Shown here one piece after another: positions 17,280 to 27,500 of a stretch of 64,000 nt of DNA. How positions within the stretch are numbered: position 1 is the first letter of the stretch; every line of letters begins with the position of its first letter. Location of the stretch: the NCBI RefSeq assembly GCF_900108365.1, contig NZ_FNWQ01000002.1, positions 682,001 through 746,000 of the forward strand, given 5' to 3'. The notes beneath the pieces were generated by a model. That model worked only from the letters and a program-made list of their open reading frames with translations. It ran no database searches and was not told the origin of the DNA. The position numbers were made by a program, and so were the translations under genes. The DNA is from Chryseobacterium culicis. GTDB lineage: Bacteria; Bacteroidota; Bacteroidia; Flavobacteriales; Weeksellaceae.

Positions 17280-18140
17280 ATGAAGCGAATTGTCAATTTC
17301 AATTCTTTTAATGTTTTCACTGTTGAAAAGGAAACCTGGGATATAGAATATCACAATCATAACTTTTATGAGCTGGTGATTATCGAAAATGGAAAAGGGT
17401 TTCATCATCTCAACAGTATTACTTTTCCTTACAAAAAAGGAGATATTTTTTTCCTGAGACCCAGCGACGGTCATGAATTTTCTATTAAAAGCAAAACAAA
17501 ATTCATTTATATTAAATTTACGGAGCAGTATATCTGGGAAAATCTTTTGTCTAATAAAAAGAATGAGCTCAAAAAAGTAATTCAGCTGCTGATGGAAGAT
17601 CATTCTTTCGTCTGTGAATCAGTGATTAAAAATAAAACAGATAGGGAACACCTGTTACAGCTTGCCCGGATTCTTCTGTACGAATTCAGTCACAAGAACA
17701 CGTATAATAAAGAAATTACCACCGATATTTTCTCAGGGATTATGACCATCATGATCCGAAACATCATGAATGCCAGCACCAAAAAGTGGATTGTACAAAA
17801 TGCAAGCAGAATAGAGAGAATCCTGTATTATATTAATGTCAATGCTTTGGATGCAGATAAAATGAAAATTGAAAATCTTGCCAAAGAATTTATGCTTTCA
17901 CCCAATTATATCAGTATGTATACCAAAAAGCAAACAGGCTTCTCTGTACAGCAGCATGTTATGCAGCAGAAAATAAAAACAGCAGAAAAACTTTTACTCC
18001 AAAGTCATTACAACATCAGTGAGATTGCAGATAAGCTGGGCTTTAATGATGCGAGTCATTTTAATAAAATATTCAGGGCCTATAAAGAAATGTCTCCTTC
18101 AGAATTTAAAAAGAAATCTGTAGGAAAAACAGTAATTTAA
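17280..18140 (+). CDS. AraC-family transcriptional regulator
   Basis: A 286-residue regulator. The N-terminal cupin domain has YHNHNFYELVIIENGKG, and the C-terminal AraC DNA-binding domain has LAKEFMLSPNYISMYTKK and ISEIADKLGFNDASHFNKIF. A promoter-like TAAATTTG sits at 17254-17261, 18 bases before the ATG. It is transcribed divergently from the polysaccharide deacetylase-DoxX-SDR set, with 91 bases between the starts, which is the usual arrangement for a local regulator. Confidence 0.88.
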   Translation: MKRIVNFNSFNVFTVEKETWDIEYHNHNFYELVIIENGKGFHHLNSITFPYKKGDIFFLRPSDGHEFSIKSKTKFIYIKFTEQYIWENLLSNKKNELKKVIQLLMEDHSFVCESVIKNKTDREHLLQLARILLYEFSHKNTYNKEITTDIFSGIMTIMIRNIMNASTKKWIVQNASRIERILYYINVNALDADKMKIENLAKEFMLSPNYISMYTKKQTGFSVQQHVMQQKIKTAEKLLLQSHYNISEIADKLGFNDASHFNKIFRAYKEMSPSEFKKKSVGKTVI

Positions 18141-18148
18141 ATCCCATT

Positions 18149-18640
18149 TTACCTGAGGATTCCTATTGCTTTTAATGCACTGGATGTTAAAAAAATATCA
18201 TCAAAAACAGTAAGTGATTCTACATCATTAAATCCTGAAGGGATCAGATCATTTTTATTAAAAGACAATTCAATTGAGGGGTCATATTCAGTAACAATTC
18301 TCACTTTTGAATATCCGTTGTAATCTACTTTGAATGCTTCAAATATACAGTTCTGCTCCGCTTTCTGATATTCGGCATATTCTTCAAAACCAGTAGTATC
18401 GGTTCTTTTTCCGTTATTATGATCCAGGGATTTCCATTCAGAATAGTTTTTGGGTTCTTTCAGGATATTTCCTTTTTTATCCACGGGAACAAACATTCCA
18501 AGAGTCAAACGCTTCTTTAAAAAATTGGCATAATTGTTCATCAGATTCAGAATCTGAAGATCGGCATATCCTTCATGCGAATAATATTCCAGCACGAAAG
18601 TTGTCATAGGAATCAGCTTATGAGAAGCATCAGTTGGCAT
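18149..18640 (-). CDS. Hypothetical protein, 163 residues
   Basis: I do not recognise a family. The protein is soluble and acidic with no signal peptide or membrane helix. It contains YADLQILNLMNNYANFLKKR and ends LTSSALKAIGILR. Its stop lies 8 bases from the stop of the AraC gene, so the two are convergent. Codon use looks like that of its neighbours, which supports a real gene. The start could also be the ATG 11 codons further in. Confidence 0.6.
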   Translation of the reverse strand: MPTDASHKLIPMTTFVLEYYSHEGYADLQILNLMNNYANFLKKRLTLGMFVPVDKKGNILKEPKNYSEWKSLDHNNGKRTDTTGFEEYAEYQKAEQNCIFEAFKVDYNGYSKVRIVTEYDPSIELSFNKNDLIPSGFNDVESLTVFDDIFLTSSALKAIGILR

Positions 18641-18843
18641 ATTGAATCTTTACTTTTTTGGGCGATAAAAATAGTATTTTTATTTACGCTACCCAACGGA
18701 AGCAGTTGATTAGGATGGAATTTATACCCATTCTGAATAACAATAACTTTAGGACCAACTCTTATTTTTGATTATTTTTGAAGAGATAACTAATAAACCT
18801 AACTGCTAAAAAATATAAATATTTTACAGCCACCCAATACAAT

Positions 18844-20058
18844 ATGCTGAACAAGATACTATTGGCATCTGGCATTTTCCAGTGCTTTTTTTACAATATC
18901 CAGGCTCAAAGTGCCGGAGCTCAACCGGTTTACACCTCAGAATGGGGACATCTTTATCGCGAAAACGGAAAAAATAAAGATATTATGGGAATATTTTCCA
19001 CGGAAGCTCCCGTTTATATTTTAGATTCTACCCAAACCCAATACAAAGTACAGGTCAGCAATGGAGATATTGGTTTTATAGACCGCCAGCCGCTCCAGAA
19101 ATCCATGCGGGGTAAGAAGTCTGCTGGTGAGCCCGAACAGTATTTCTACAGAGGATCACAGGGGTATCAATGCCCGCATTTTTATGTGCAGGTATCTGAA
19201 CTCCGTGTTAGAAAGGCTCCCACTACAGAAAGCTCAGCAACGAGAAGAGCAGCCCTAAATGAAATGGTCTGTATTGATTATGTTCCTTTATATCAGGATG
19301 GCTGGGTATATGTGGGTGATCATTTCCACGAAAATCCCGAGTATATTCAAATGAAGTATCTAGGAAACGAACTCACTTATGATAAAGTTCTGAAAGAATA
19401 TCTGTCCGTGAAGGGTAAAAACAAGGAAAAAGAACTGGCTCAGGCAGGAAGATTACGTGAAATGGCATGGACTGAGGATAAAAACCTTAAACAGGCATTA
19501 CAGTACTGGAAAGAATCTTACACCCAGGCAGGCATAGAAAACCCAAAAGTAGATATTGATTTTGAACTTATTCTGGCAGAGCAATTGGCAAAAAAGCCTG
19601 AAACAGAAGTCTACGAAAAGAAGCTGAAAGCATTAAACATGCATTTTTTATGGAAGAATACACCACTTTTTGACGGGAAAATTACAGATCTCCAGGCAAA
19701 ACAGCTGGAGATGCAGAAAGTAAAAGATATTCCCAACACCCCTGAGTGCGGCTGGGAACCTCAATATTTCTATAAAAGTTCTGACATGATTATAGCTTTT
19801 GAAGAATATGAAGGAAAAGTTTCCGGAAGTATTTATAAAATGTCCTTCAGCAATGGGGAAGCGGTAGTTTTAGGAAATGAACGCATGGATTCCCATTATG
19901 AGGAAAAGAACTTTGTGATGCGTTTCGGCGATTTACTCTCTTCACGCTGGATTGCTTCCCCGCACCAGTATTATATCCAGAATGGAGATGCCGGACTTTT
20001 TATTTTTACGTTTAAAGACGGAAAGCTTTTCAGCTACGAGTGTATGTTCTATTGTTAG
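18844..20058 (+). CDS. Secreted protein with SH3-like domains
   Basis: The 404-residue protein has a signal peptide ending near YNIQAQS. Two bacterial SH3-like stretches follow: one around VYILDSTQTQYKVQVSNGDIG and one around SELRVRKAPTTESSATRR with GWVYVGD. A helical middle and a C-terminal domain of unknown kind (residues about 300-404) complete it. SH3b-like domains often bind cell-wall material. Two TATTTTTG promoter-like sequences lie at about 18760-18780. No partner gene is evident. Confidence 0.68.
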   Translation: MLNKILLASGIFQCFFYNIQAQSAGAQPVYTSEWGHLYRENGKNKDIMGIFSTEAPVYILDSTQTQYKVQVSNGDIGFIDRQPLQKSMRGKKSAGEPEQYFYRGSQGYQCPHFYVQVSELRVRKAPTTESSATRRAALNEMVCIDYVPLYQDGWVYVGDHFHENPEYIQMKYLGNELTYDKVLKEYLSVKGKNKEKELAQAGRLREMAWTEDKNLKQALQYWKESYTQAGIENPKVDIDFELILAEQLAKKPETEVYEKKLKALNMHFLWKNTPLFDGKITDLQAKQLEMQKVKDIPNTPECGWEPQYFYKSSDMIIAFEEYEGKVSGSIYKMSFSNGEAVVLGNERMDSHYEEKNFVMRFGDLLSSRWIASPHQYYIQNGDAGLFIFTFKDGKLFSYECMFYC

Positions 20059-20184
20059 AAAAGCTGTAATTAATTTTATGAGGAGAGGCGGGCTAAAGCC
20101 GAAGTAAATAACATCCTAAATTTCCTGCAATCGTGATTAAATTTTAAAGCTGTATCTTTACCTCACCAAACAAAATATTACACT

Positions 20185-20670
20185 ATGTCATTTATTACAC
20201 CGGAAGGAGCCAGAAAGGCTCAGCTATCCAAATCAGAAAGGGCACCTGTTGCTCATGCCATTCTCTCGGGGGAGGAAAATATTTCCAAATACAATAATGG
20301 AGTTTGTCATGATGTAGTAGCTTATGCACTGTATATGCGCGGTGCCGGAATAAGTCCTGGCCAGCTTGCGGAATCTGCAGGACAAAAGTGGTTAACATTA
20401 TTCAATTATCCGGCAGGAGAAAAATGGGACGGATACACTCCCATTCCGGCAGGAAAAGCTATTGGTTTCTACAGGCTTATTGATAAGACCTTCTTTCATT
20501 CCGCCATTACCACGGGAAAAGGAAATGAAATAAGATCTGTCAACGGATTTTCATTAGGTTCTGCATGGAATGTGCCTGTAGATATGAAATGGGTGCTAGG
20601 CAAAAGAAATTCTGACGGTACCTTCAATTATGACGGAACCAAAATAGAGGTCTATATCTCTGCATTATAA
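20185..20670 (+). CDS. Hypothetical protein with possible Cys/His hydrolase-like pattern
   Basis: The 161-residue cytosolic-type protein has no signal. It has a Cys followed by a helix (NNGVCHDVVAYALYMRGAG) and a later FFHSAITTGKG, an order of Cys then His found in papain-like amidases and some secreted effectors. This similarity is a weak inference from spacing only. A strong hairpin that can serve both strands follows (20691-20722). No neighbour suggests a function. Confidence 0.6.
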   Translation: MSFITPEGARKAQLSKSERAPVAHAILSGEENISKYNNGVCHDVVAYALYMRGAGISPGQLAESAGQKWLTLFNYPAGEKWDGYTPIPAGKAIGFYRLIDKTFFHSAITTGKGNEIRSVNGFSLGSAWNVPVDMKWVLGKRNSDGTFNYDGTKIEVYISAL

Positions 20671-20690
20671 TAATTTATAAAAAAAAATAA

Positions 20691-20722
20691 ACAGGCAGAA
20701 AGCAGTTTTGTTTTCTGCCTGT
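20691..20722. terminator. Bidirectional terminator between convergent genes
   Basis: ACAGGCAGAAA (20691-20701) pairs with TTTCTGCCTGT (20712-20722). An A-run lies before it and a T-containing stretch after it, so it can end both the gene at 20185 and the minus-strand fur-family gene. Confidence 0.8.
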
Positions 20723-20729
20723 TGTATTT

Positions 20730-21119
20730 TTAGGCATCAGCACATTTCGGGCATATACCACTGATGATAAAATTATATTCCTGTGCAATAAAGTGTTCCG
20801 GCAAACTGATTTCCGGAATCGCATTTTCAATACACGTCACGGAGTGACATTCTTTACAATTAAAATGAACATGATTGTGAAAATGTTGTTCGTGGGTGCA
20901 TTTCCCGCTGCACTTGGCAAAATTCACCACACCGTCTATATTGACGATCTTGTGTATAGCACCTTCGTTTTCAAGTCTTTCCAATACCCTGTAAATAGTA
21001 ACTCTATTACACAGATCTCCCAGTTTTTTCTGAATATCAGAATGGGTAAGGGCCACATCTGAACCATTGATAAGGTTCAAAATCTCAGTTTTAGCATGTG
21101 TATTTCTAACCTGTTTCAT
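20730..21119 (-). CDS. zur: Fur-family metalloregulator, probably the zinc regulator Zur
   Basis: The 129-residue protein has the Fur winged-helix part (VTIYRVLERLENEGAIHKI) and metal sites: HEQHFHNHVHFNCKECHSVTC and a C-terminal CPKC. The Cys-x2-Cys pairs are the structural zinc site. Zur is preferred over Fur or PerR because the next genes are a COG0523 GTPase and a MerC-like protein, and because a shared palindrome also precedes a ZnuD-like receptor at 41197. The gene is divergent from merC, and the two candidate operators lie between them. It is short for a Fur protein, as is common in this phylum. Confidence 0.82.
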   Translation of the reverse strand: MKQVRNTHAKTEILNLINGSDVALTHSDIQKKLGDLCNRVTIYRVLERLENEGAIHKIVNIDGVVNFAKCSGKCTHEQHFHNHVHFNCKECHSVTCIENAIPEISLPEHFIAQEYNFIISGICPKCADA

Positions 21120-21127
21120 ATTTTAAT

Positions 21128-21180
21128 GCAACAAAGTTGCGTTATTTAATTTTTTATGTCTACTTTTGCAACAAAGTTAC
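21128..21180. promoter_or_regulatory. Two candidate Zur operators with a TAnnTTTG promoter
   Basis: GCAACAAAGTTGC (21128-21140) is a perfect 5-3-5 palindrome. GCAACAAAGTTAC (21168-21180) is the same with one change. TACTTTTG at 21161-21168 fits the Bacteroidota -7 element, with a TTG about 21 bases upstream inside the first palindrome. The sites thus cover both promoter elements for the rightward genes and lie in front of the leftward regulator, as expected for repression and autoregulation. Confidence 0.75.
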
Positions 21181-21206
21181 GATAAGAAAAATTAATCCAT
21201 ACTATT

Positions 21207-21545
21207 ATGAAATCAAAAATTCTTGATGCTGTAGGAATCTCCGCTGCTGTTTTATGCCTGATTCATTGTATTGTATTTCCATTATTGCTGATTGTTCCAT
21301 TGGGAATATCACACAATCCTTATATAGATTTGGCCTTCCTTGTTATCGGGGCCGCAGTAGTATTCAGAGTAACAAAGAAAATGGAAAACCGCTGGTTAAA
21401 ATTTCTGTTCTGGATATCCATAACCCTGATCTTCATTTCTATACTCACCGATTTCATTTTTGAAGTTCATATTCCTTTGATTTATGTGGGGGCTGCCGGC
21501 CTCATTACCGGCCATATTATCAATTTTAAAAATCATAAACATTAA
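21207..21545 (+). CDS. MerC-domain membrane protein
   Basis: The 112-residue protein has about four membrane helices and the MerC-like start GISAAVLCLIHCIVFPLLL, where a Cys lies in the first helix. MerC was named for mercury uptake, but in this setting (Zur operators upstream, GTPase gene 3 bases downstream) a role in zinc handling is more likely. This is an inference from context. No mercury resistance genes are present. Confidence 0.8.
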   Translation: MKSKILDAVGISAAVLCLIHCIVFPLLLIVPLGISHNPYIDLAFLVIGAAVVFRVTKKMENRWLKFLFWISITLIFISILTDFIFEVHIPLIYVGAAGLITGHIINFKNHKH

Positions 21546-21548
21546 AAC

Positions 21549-22751
21549 ATGACAAAGAAACTTCCTGTAACGGTACTCAGCGGTTTTCTGGGAGCTGGTA
21601 AAACCACTTTACTCAACCATATCCTGCATAACAGAGAGGGATTAAAAGTAGCGGTTATTGTAAATGATATGAGCGAAATCAATATTGATGCCCGCCTTGT
21701 TGAAAATCAGAATACCCTTTCAAGGACAGAAGAAAAGCTTGTTGAAATGAGTAACGGATGTATTTGCTGCACACTCCGGGAAGATCTCATGGTGGAAGTG
21801 GAACGACTGGCAAACGAAAACCGCTTCGATTATCTGCTTATAGAAAGTACAGGAATCAGCGAACCGATTCCTGTGGCTCAAACCTTTACTTATATTGACG
21901 AGGAAAGCGGAATAGATCTTTCCCGCTTCAGTTACGTAGATACAATGGTAACGGTGGTAGACTGTTTTAATTTTATAAAAGATTTTGGTTCCGGTGAACT
22001 GCTGGTGGACCGCCATCTTACGGATATGGAAGGAGATTACAGAACCATTGTAAATCTGCTGACCGATCAGATCGAATTTGCCAATGTAATTGTTCTGAAC
22101 AAGACAGATCTTATAGATACTGAAACACTGGGGTTTTTAACTGCAGCGATAAAGAAACTGAACCCGGAGGCGGTTCTGCTGCATTCAGAGTTCGGAAAAA
22201 TTGACCCTCAAAAGATTTTAAATACAAAGCTTTTTGATTTTGATCAGGCACAGGCTTCAGCAGGCTGGCAAAAAGAATTACAGTCTGATCATCATACTCC
22301 GGAAACGGAAGAATACGGTATAAGTTCAATGGTTTTCAGGGATAAAAAGCCATTTCATCCCATGAGGCTTTGGGAATTTCTGAATCATCATTATCCGGAA
22401 GGAGCCATCAGGGCTAAAGGATTGTTCTGGCTGGCTTCAAGGCCTGGTGATGCATTGAATTTTTCTCAGGCAGGAGGTTCTTTCAGGCTTGAAAAAGCAG
22501 GAGTATGGTGGTGCAGCATGCCTCTGAATCATCGCGTTCAATATCCTTCATTTGTAGAAAACCAGGCATTTATAGAAAGCAGATGGGACAAAACATGGGG
22601 TGACAGAATCAATGAGCTTGTGTTTATCGGACAGAATTTAGATAAAGATCAAATGCTTTCAGACCTTCAATACTGTCTTATTGATGATTCAGAAAAGGAA
22701 CTGTTTGATCAAAAAACACCTTTTGAAGATCCTTTCCCGGAGCATATTTAA
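21549..22751 (+). CDS. zigA: COG0523-family GTPase, ZigA-type zinc metallochaperone
   Basis: The 400-residue protein has a P-loop ([12 protein letters not shown]), the family metal motif [11 protein letters not shown] (CxCC) and NKTD for guanine binding. A C-terminal CobW_C-like domain contains [20 protein letters not shown]. Members transfer zinc to client enzymes during zinc limitation. Gene order with zur and merC, plus a Zur-type operator, supports a zinc role. It is probably cotranscribed with merC. Confidence 0.88.
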   Translation: MTKKLPVTVLSGFLGAGKTTLLNHILHNREGLKVAVIVNDMSEINIDARLVENQNTLSRTEEKLVEMSNGCICCTLREDLMVEVERLANENRFDYLLIESTGISEPIPVAQTFTYIDEESGIDLSRFSYVDTMVTVVDCFNFIKDFGSGELLVDRHLTDMEGDYRTIVNLLTDQIEFANVIVLNKTDLIDTETLGFLTAAIKKLNPEAVLLHSEFGKIDPQKILNTKLFDFDQAQASAGWQKELQSDHHTPETEEYGISSMVFRDKKPFHPMRLWEFLNHHYPEGAIRAKGLFWLASRPGDALNFSQAGGSFRLEKAGVWWCSMPLNHRVQYPSFVENQAFIESRWDKTWGDRINELVFIGQNLDKDQMLSDLQYCLIDDSEKELFDQKTPFEDPFPEHI

Positions 22752-22769
22752 ATTTAACCTTAAATTAAT

Positions 22770-22782
22770 GCAACTAAGTTTC
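22770..22782. promoter_or_regulatory. Candidate Zur operator upstream of the alkaline phosphatase gene
   Basis: GCAACTAAGTTTC matches the 13-base palindrome found at 21128 in 11 of 13 positions and keeps the left half intact. It lies 48 bases before the phosphatase start. The match is weaker than the others, so this site is tentative. Confidence 0.5.
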
Positions 22783-22829
22783 AATAAAAATTAAAATACA
22801 ATACCTTTCAGCCTTATTTTGAAAACAAT

Positions 22830-24227
22830 ATGGACAGAAGAAAATTTATAAAAGGCTCAGCATTACTTTCAGGGCTGTTGACCTTATCACCATCCGATCT
22901 CTGGAGCTTCGGGAAAAATAGTGAACTCCATCAGAAAGGAAAAGCCAGGAATATCATCTTCATGGTAAGTGACGGAATGAGCCTTGGAACACTTTCAATG
23001 GCTGATCTGTATTCACGGAATATTTTAGGAAAGGGGAGCAGCTGGCTAAATTTGTATCATGACAGAAAGGTAAGCCGCGCTTTAATGGATACGGCTTCGG
23101 CAAGTTCTGTTGTAACAGATTCTGCCGCCGCCAGTTCGGCATTCGGAGGTGGGATAAGAGTAAAAAACGGGACTCTTAATGTGGGTCCTAACGGAGAAAG
23201 ACATCTTCCTATATGGCAGAAGTATAAAAAAGCAGGAAAAAAAGCAGGATGTGTAACTACGGTTACCATTACTCATGCCACTCCTGCAGGATTCTGTGTC
23301 AATTCTTCGAAAAGAAATGCTGAACCTCAAATTGCTGAAATGTATGCTGATCTGGAGCTGGATGTAATTTTAGGCGGCGGAGACGAGTTTTTCAATCCCG
23401 CCAAAAGAGAAGATAAAAAAGATCTTTATTCCGTCTATCTTCAAAAAGGATACAGAATCCTGAAAACACAAGCTGATCTGAAAAATATCAGGAAAGGAGA
23501 AAAACTGTTAGGAATATTCAGTACAGGAGCACTGCCTTATAGTATTGACAGATATCATCTCCCTGATCTGAAAAATACTCCGACTCTTGCTGAAATGGCA
23601 AATACTGCCATCAATCAGATGAAAGATCATCCTGAAGGCTTTGTTCTTCAGATAGAAGCCGGAAAAGTAGACTGGTCCGCCCATGCCAACGATGTGGCGG
23701 CACTCATTCATGATCAGCTGGCATTTGATGATGCGATCAAAACGGTAATGGATTTTGCAGAAAAAGACGGAAATACTTTAGTGATCATCACCACAGACCA
23801 TGGAAATGCCAATCCTGGAACAATTTATGGAAATGATGCTACAAAAAATTTCAACAGTATTGCAGATTACCGGTATACCAATGAATATATTCTTAACAAT
23901 ATTCACAAAGAATATTCTTTGAAGACGGTAAAAGACTGGATTTATGAAGGAAATAAAATAATCCTGAATGATAATGAAGCCCAACATATTCTCAGCTTTT
24001 ATAACGGCCTCGAAAAAGAGGAAGAAGGACTTTACAATTATAAAAAACTGCCTTTTAAGCTGTATTCAGAAATTCAGAAAAGCAGAAACGCTGTAGGATG
24101 GATCAGCATGGATCATTCCGGAGATTACGTTGAAGTAGCCGCCTACGGCCCCGGTAATGAACTTTTACAGCCTTTTATTAAGAATACAGATCTGCATGAC
24201 CTCATGCTGAAAGCCTGTACAGTATAA
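22830..24227 (+). CDS. Alkaline phosphatase, Tat-exported
   Basis: The 465-residue PhoA-type enzyme hydrolyses phosphomonoesters outside the cytoplasm. A twin-arginine signal is present (MDRRKFIKGSALLSG). The metal ligand motif MVSDGMSLG, the nucleophile segment VVTDSAAASSAF (Ser after Asp) and the TTDHGN metal site are all visible. The enzyme normally needs two zinc ions and one magnesium. Its position 78 bases after the zinc GTPase gene and behind a possible Zur site is notable. A gene-level terminator follows at 24268. Confidence 0.9.
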   Translation: MDRRKFIKGSALLSGLLTLSPSDLWSFGKNSELHQKGKARNIIFMVSDGMSLGTLSMADLYSRNILGKGSSWLNLYHDRKVSRALMDTASASSVVTDSAAASSAFGGGIRVKNGTLNVGPNGERHLPIWQKYKKAGKKAGCVTTVTITHATPAGFCVNSSKRNAEPQIAEMYADLELDVILGGGDEFFNPAKREDKKDLYSVYLQKGYRILKTQADLKNIRKGEKLLGIFSTGALPYSIDRYHLPDLKNTPTLAEMANTAINQMKDHPEGFVLQIEAGKVDWSAHANDVAALIHDQLAFDDAIKTVMDFAEKDGNTLVIITTDHGNANPGTIYGNDATKNFNSIADYRYTNEYILNNIHKEYSLKTVKDWIYEGNKIILNDNEAQHILSFYNGLEKEEEGLYNYKKLPFKLYSEIQKSRNAVGWISMDHSGDYVEVAAYGPGNELLQPFIKNTDLHDLMLKACTV

Positions 24228-24267
24228 ACATTCATATTTTTTCATATTTAATTATTTGGGAGATGCG

Positions 24268-24297
24268 AGGCGGACTGATTATGTCCGCCTTGTTTTT
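24268..24297 (+). terminator. Rho-independent terminator after alkaline phosphatase
   Basis: AGGCGGAC (24268-24275) and GTCCGCCT (24283-24290) form a perfect 8-pair stem with a 7-base loop, followed by TGTTTTTT. The rest of the 300-base gap up to 24528 is AT-rich with nothing else recognised. Confidence 0.85.
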
Positions 24298-24527
24298 TCG
24301 TCATTTAGGATCTGAATTTATATCGACATTCAAAATTCATCCGCAATTATTCGAATTAATCATACATATACCTTTATTGTAAAATTTACTTCAATATAAT
24401 TCAAATTATTTCGTATTTTGGTTAACTTATTAAAGGAATAATCTTCAGTAATAAAATTTAGTTTTAAGTAACTGATTATCATTTTTTAATAACTAAGAAA
24501 TAAAATCTCTAACCGATGAAATAACCT

Positions 24528-27500
24528 ATGAAGAAGTACCCACTTCCGGATAATGAAGAAGATAGAATAAAGAAACTGGAGTTTTTTGATCTTTTAAATC
24601 TGGAAAAAGATCCCCAGTTAGATATTTTTGCTGAAACAGCATGCTTGGTAACAGACTGCCCGGCATCCCTTATTGCCATGATGGAAAGTGAAACCCAGAC
24701 CATTCAAAGCTGTGTAGGCTTAGCCCTGGATTTTGTAGACAGAAAAAATACAGTATGCCAATATTCTATTGCAAGCGGAGATATTGTCATCATAAATGAT
24801 ACTTTATTGGATGAAAGATCTTCTGATAACGCAATTATTCTGGCTGGCGGAATCCGTTTTTATGCCGGTGTACCCCTTATTGATGATGAAGGATTTGCAT
24901 TGGGAACCATCTGTGTTATTGATTATAAACCCAAAACTATTACAGAAGAACAGATATCAACGCTGAAAAAAATTGGAGAAGCCATCACGAAAATACTCAT
25001 GGGAAAAAGGAAAAACATCCATGCAGAATATTTTCAGCAAACGTTTACCATTTCCAATAATCTGATCTGCGTTCTGGACAAAAATTTCATACTGAAAGAT
25101 GCCAATCCTGCCTTTGAAAAAGCATTTCAATTAAAGAGAAGTCAGATTATCAACAGCAATCTTCTGGACGTTTTGGGCAATCGTAACGCTCAGCTGCAGG
25201 TAGTGTCTGAAAATCTCCCCAATGCGGATGAAGAGACAACTTTTACCACTTCCACCAATATTGATGATAACCAGACCATCATTGTGGAGTGGTCGCTGAA
25301 AATGAATCAGAATCACTCTGAAATTTTCTGTTTCGGAATTAATATCACAAACCGGATTGAAGAAAAGCTAAAGCTTGAAAGCTCCGAACGCCGTTTCAGA
25401 AGCTTCTTTGAAAATGCCATTGGACTGATGAGCATGCATGATATGGAAGGAAATATCATTGCTGTGAATGAAAAAGGAAGAGAAACCCTTCAGTATTCTG
25501 CAAAAGAAGTGGAAAAACTGAATTTAAAAGATCTTGTTCCCGAAAAAAACTGGCCATTGCTTGAAAAATACCTTGAAAGGATTAATGCAAACAAGGAAGA
25601 TCTGGGAACAATGATCCTGAAAACCAAGGGAGGGGAAGAAGTAATCTGGATGTACCACAACCTAGTGGAAATCAACAAGGAAGGAAATCCCTATGTAGTA
25701 AGCACCGCACTGAACGTTACCGAAAGGATGAGTCTTGAAAAGGATCTCATTCATACCAAAAAAATGCTGGAACAGACAAGCGCTGTAGCCCAGGTGGGAG
25801 GCTGGGAAGTCAATCTTAAAAACAATACGGTAACCTGGTCACAGTCTACCAGGGATATTCATAAAATAGATAAAACATTTCAGCCCGATCTCGAAAACGC
25901 ACTGGGCTTTTACAGGGAAAACAGCAGAGAAAAGCTCAAAAAATTATTTGAAAGAGCAGTAAACGAAGGTATTCCTTATGATGAAGAACTACAGCTTGTA
26001 CGCAATGACGGCGTTATGATCTGGGTAAGAGTAAAAGGAATCCCGGAATTTGAAGAAGGAGTATGTACCAGAGTGTTCGGGATCATACAGGATATTAATA
26101 CTTTTAAAAATATTTATCTTGAGCTGGCAACCAAAGAGGCTATGCTGCAGTCATTCGTGACCTACGTTCCCGCAACCGTTGCGATGTTTGATAAGGATCT
26201 GAATTACCTTTCTGTAAGCACAAGCTGGAAAGATGAATTCCAGATGAACGACATCAGGCTTATTGGAGAGAACATGTTTAAAATTTCGCCCAATGTACCG
26301 GACGAAAGGATAAAAATATATAAGGATGCGCTGGCAGGAAAAGCTTACAGAAATGAAGACATGGCCATAGAGATTCCTGGCAGGGAAGTCATTCAGCATT
26401 ATAATATACAGGTTACTCCCTGGTACCTTTCCAATGATGTCATTGGTGGAATCATCGTCTCTGCACAAAATATTACCGCATCCGTAAGGATTAACAAAGA
26501 GCTTAAGAATGCTAAAAAAATGGCAGATACGGCCAACAAGGCAAAATCCGAGTTTTTAGCCAATATGAGCCATGAAATCAGAACACCACTGAACGGGGTC
26601 ATCGGTTTCTCTGATTTGCTGCTCAGAACTCCGTTAAACGAAATACAGTCACAGTACCTCAATTACATCAATGAATCCGGGGAAAATCTCTTAAACATCA
26701 TCAATGATATTCTGGATTTTTCTAAAATTGAATCCGGAAAAATGGATCTTCTGGTTGAAAAATCTAATGTCTATGATATTGTAAGCCAGGTAATCAATGT
26801 CATTCTCTACCAATCACAGAAAAAAAACATAGAGCTGCTGCTAAATATAGAGCAGGGACTTCCTGAAACCATTTGGGTAGATGAGTCAAGACTGAAGCAG
26901 ATCCTGATCAATCTTCTGGGAAATGCGGTAAAATTTACAGCACAGGGAGAAATTGAACTTAAAGTAGAAAAACTGAATATCAGCAGTCAAAATATTACAT
27001 TGAGATTTTCTGTACGGGATACCGGAATTGGTATTCCCAAAGAAAAGCAACAGCATATTTTTGATGCATTTACCCAGGAAAACAGCTCGATCAGTAAACG
27101 TTATGGCGGAACCGGCCTAGGGCTTACCATTTCGAATAACATTCTGAAATATATGGGAAGCAGCCTTTCCCTCATCAGTGAAGTGGAAAAAGGCTCTGTT
27201 TTCTTCTTTGATATTCAGATTCCATACGAGACAACAGACCGTAGCGAGGAGGAAGACCTGAAAATAAACAGGGTCCTTATTGTGGATGATAATGAGACCA
27301 ACAGAATTATTCTCAAACATATGCTCGCCTACAAAAATATTGATTCAAAGCTGGCTGCCAATGGAATGGAAGCGCTTCAGATACTGTTGGCCGGAGAACG
27401 GTTCGATGTGATTCTGATGGATTATCATATGCCTGTTATTTCAGGGATCGAAACGATTGAAAAAATCAGGGAACTTTTTAACAAACAAAATGAGCTTTCA

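Noticed and set aside
21207..21545. Mercury resistance transporter
   Set aside because: No merA, merP, merT or merR genes are present. The operators and neighbours point to zinc.
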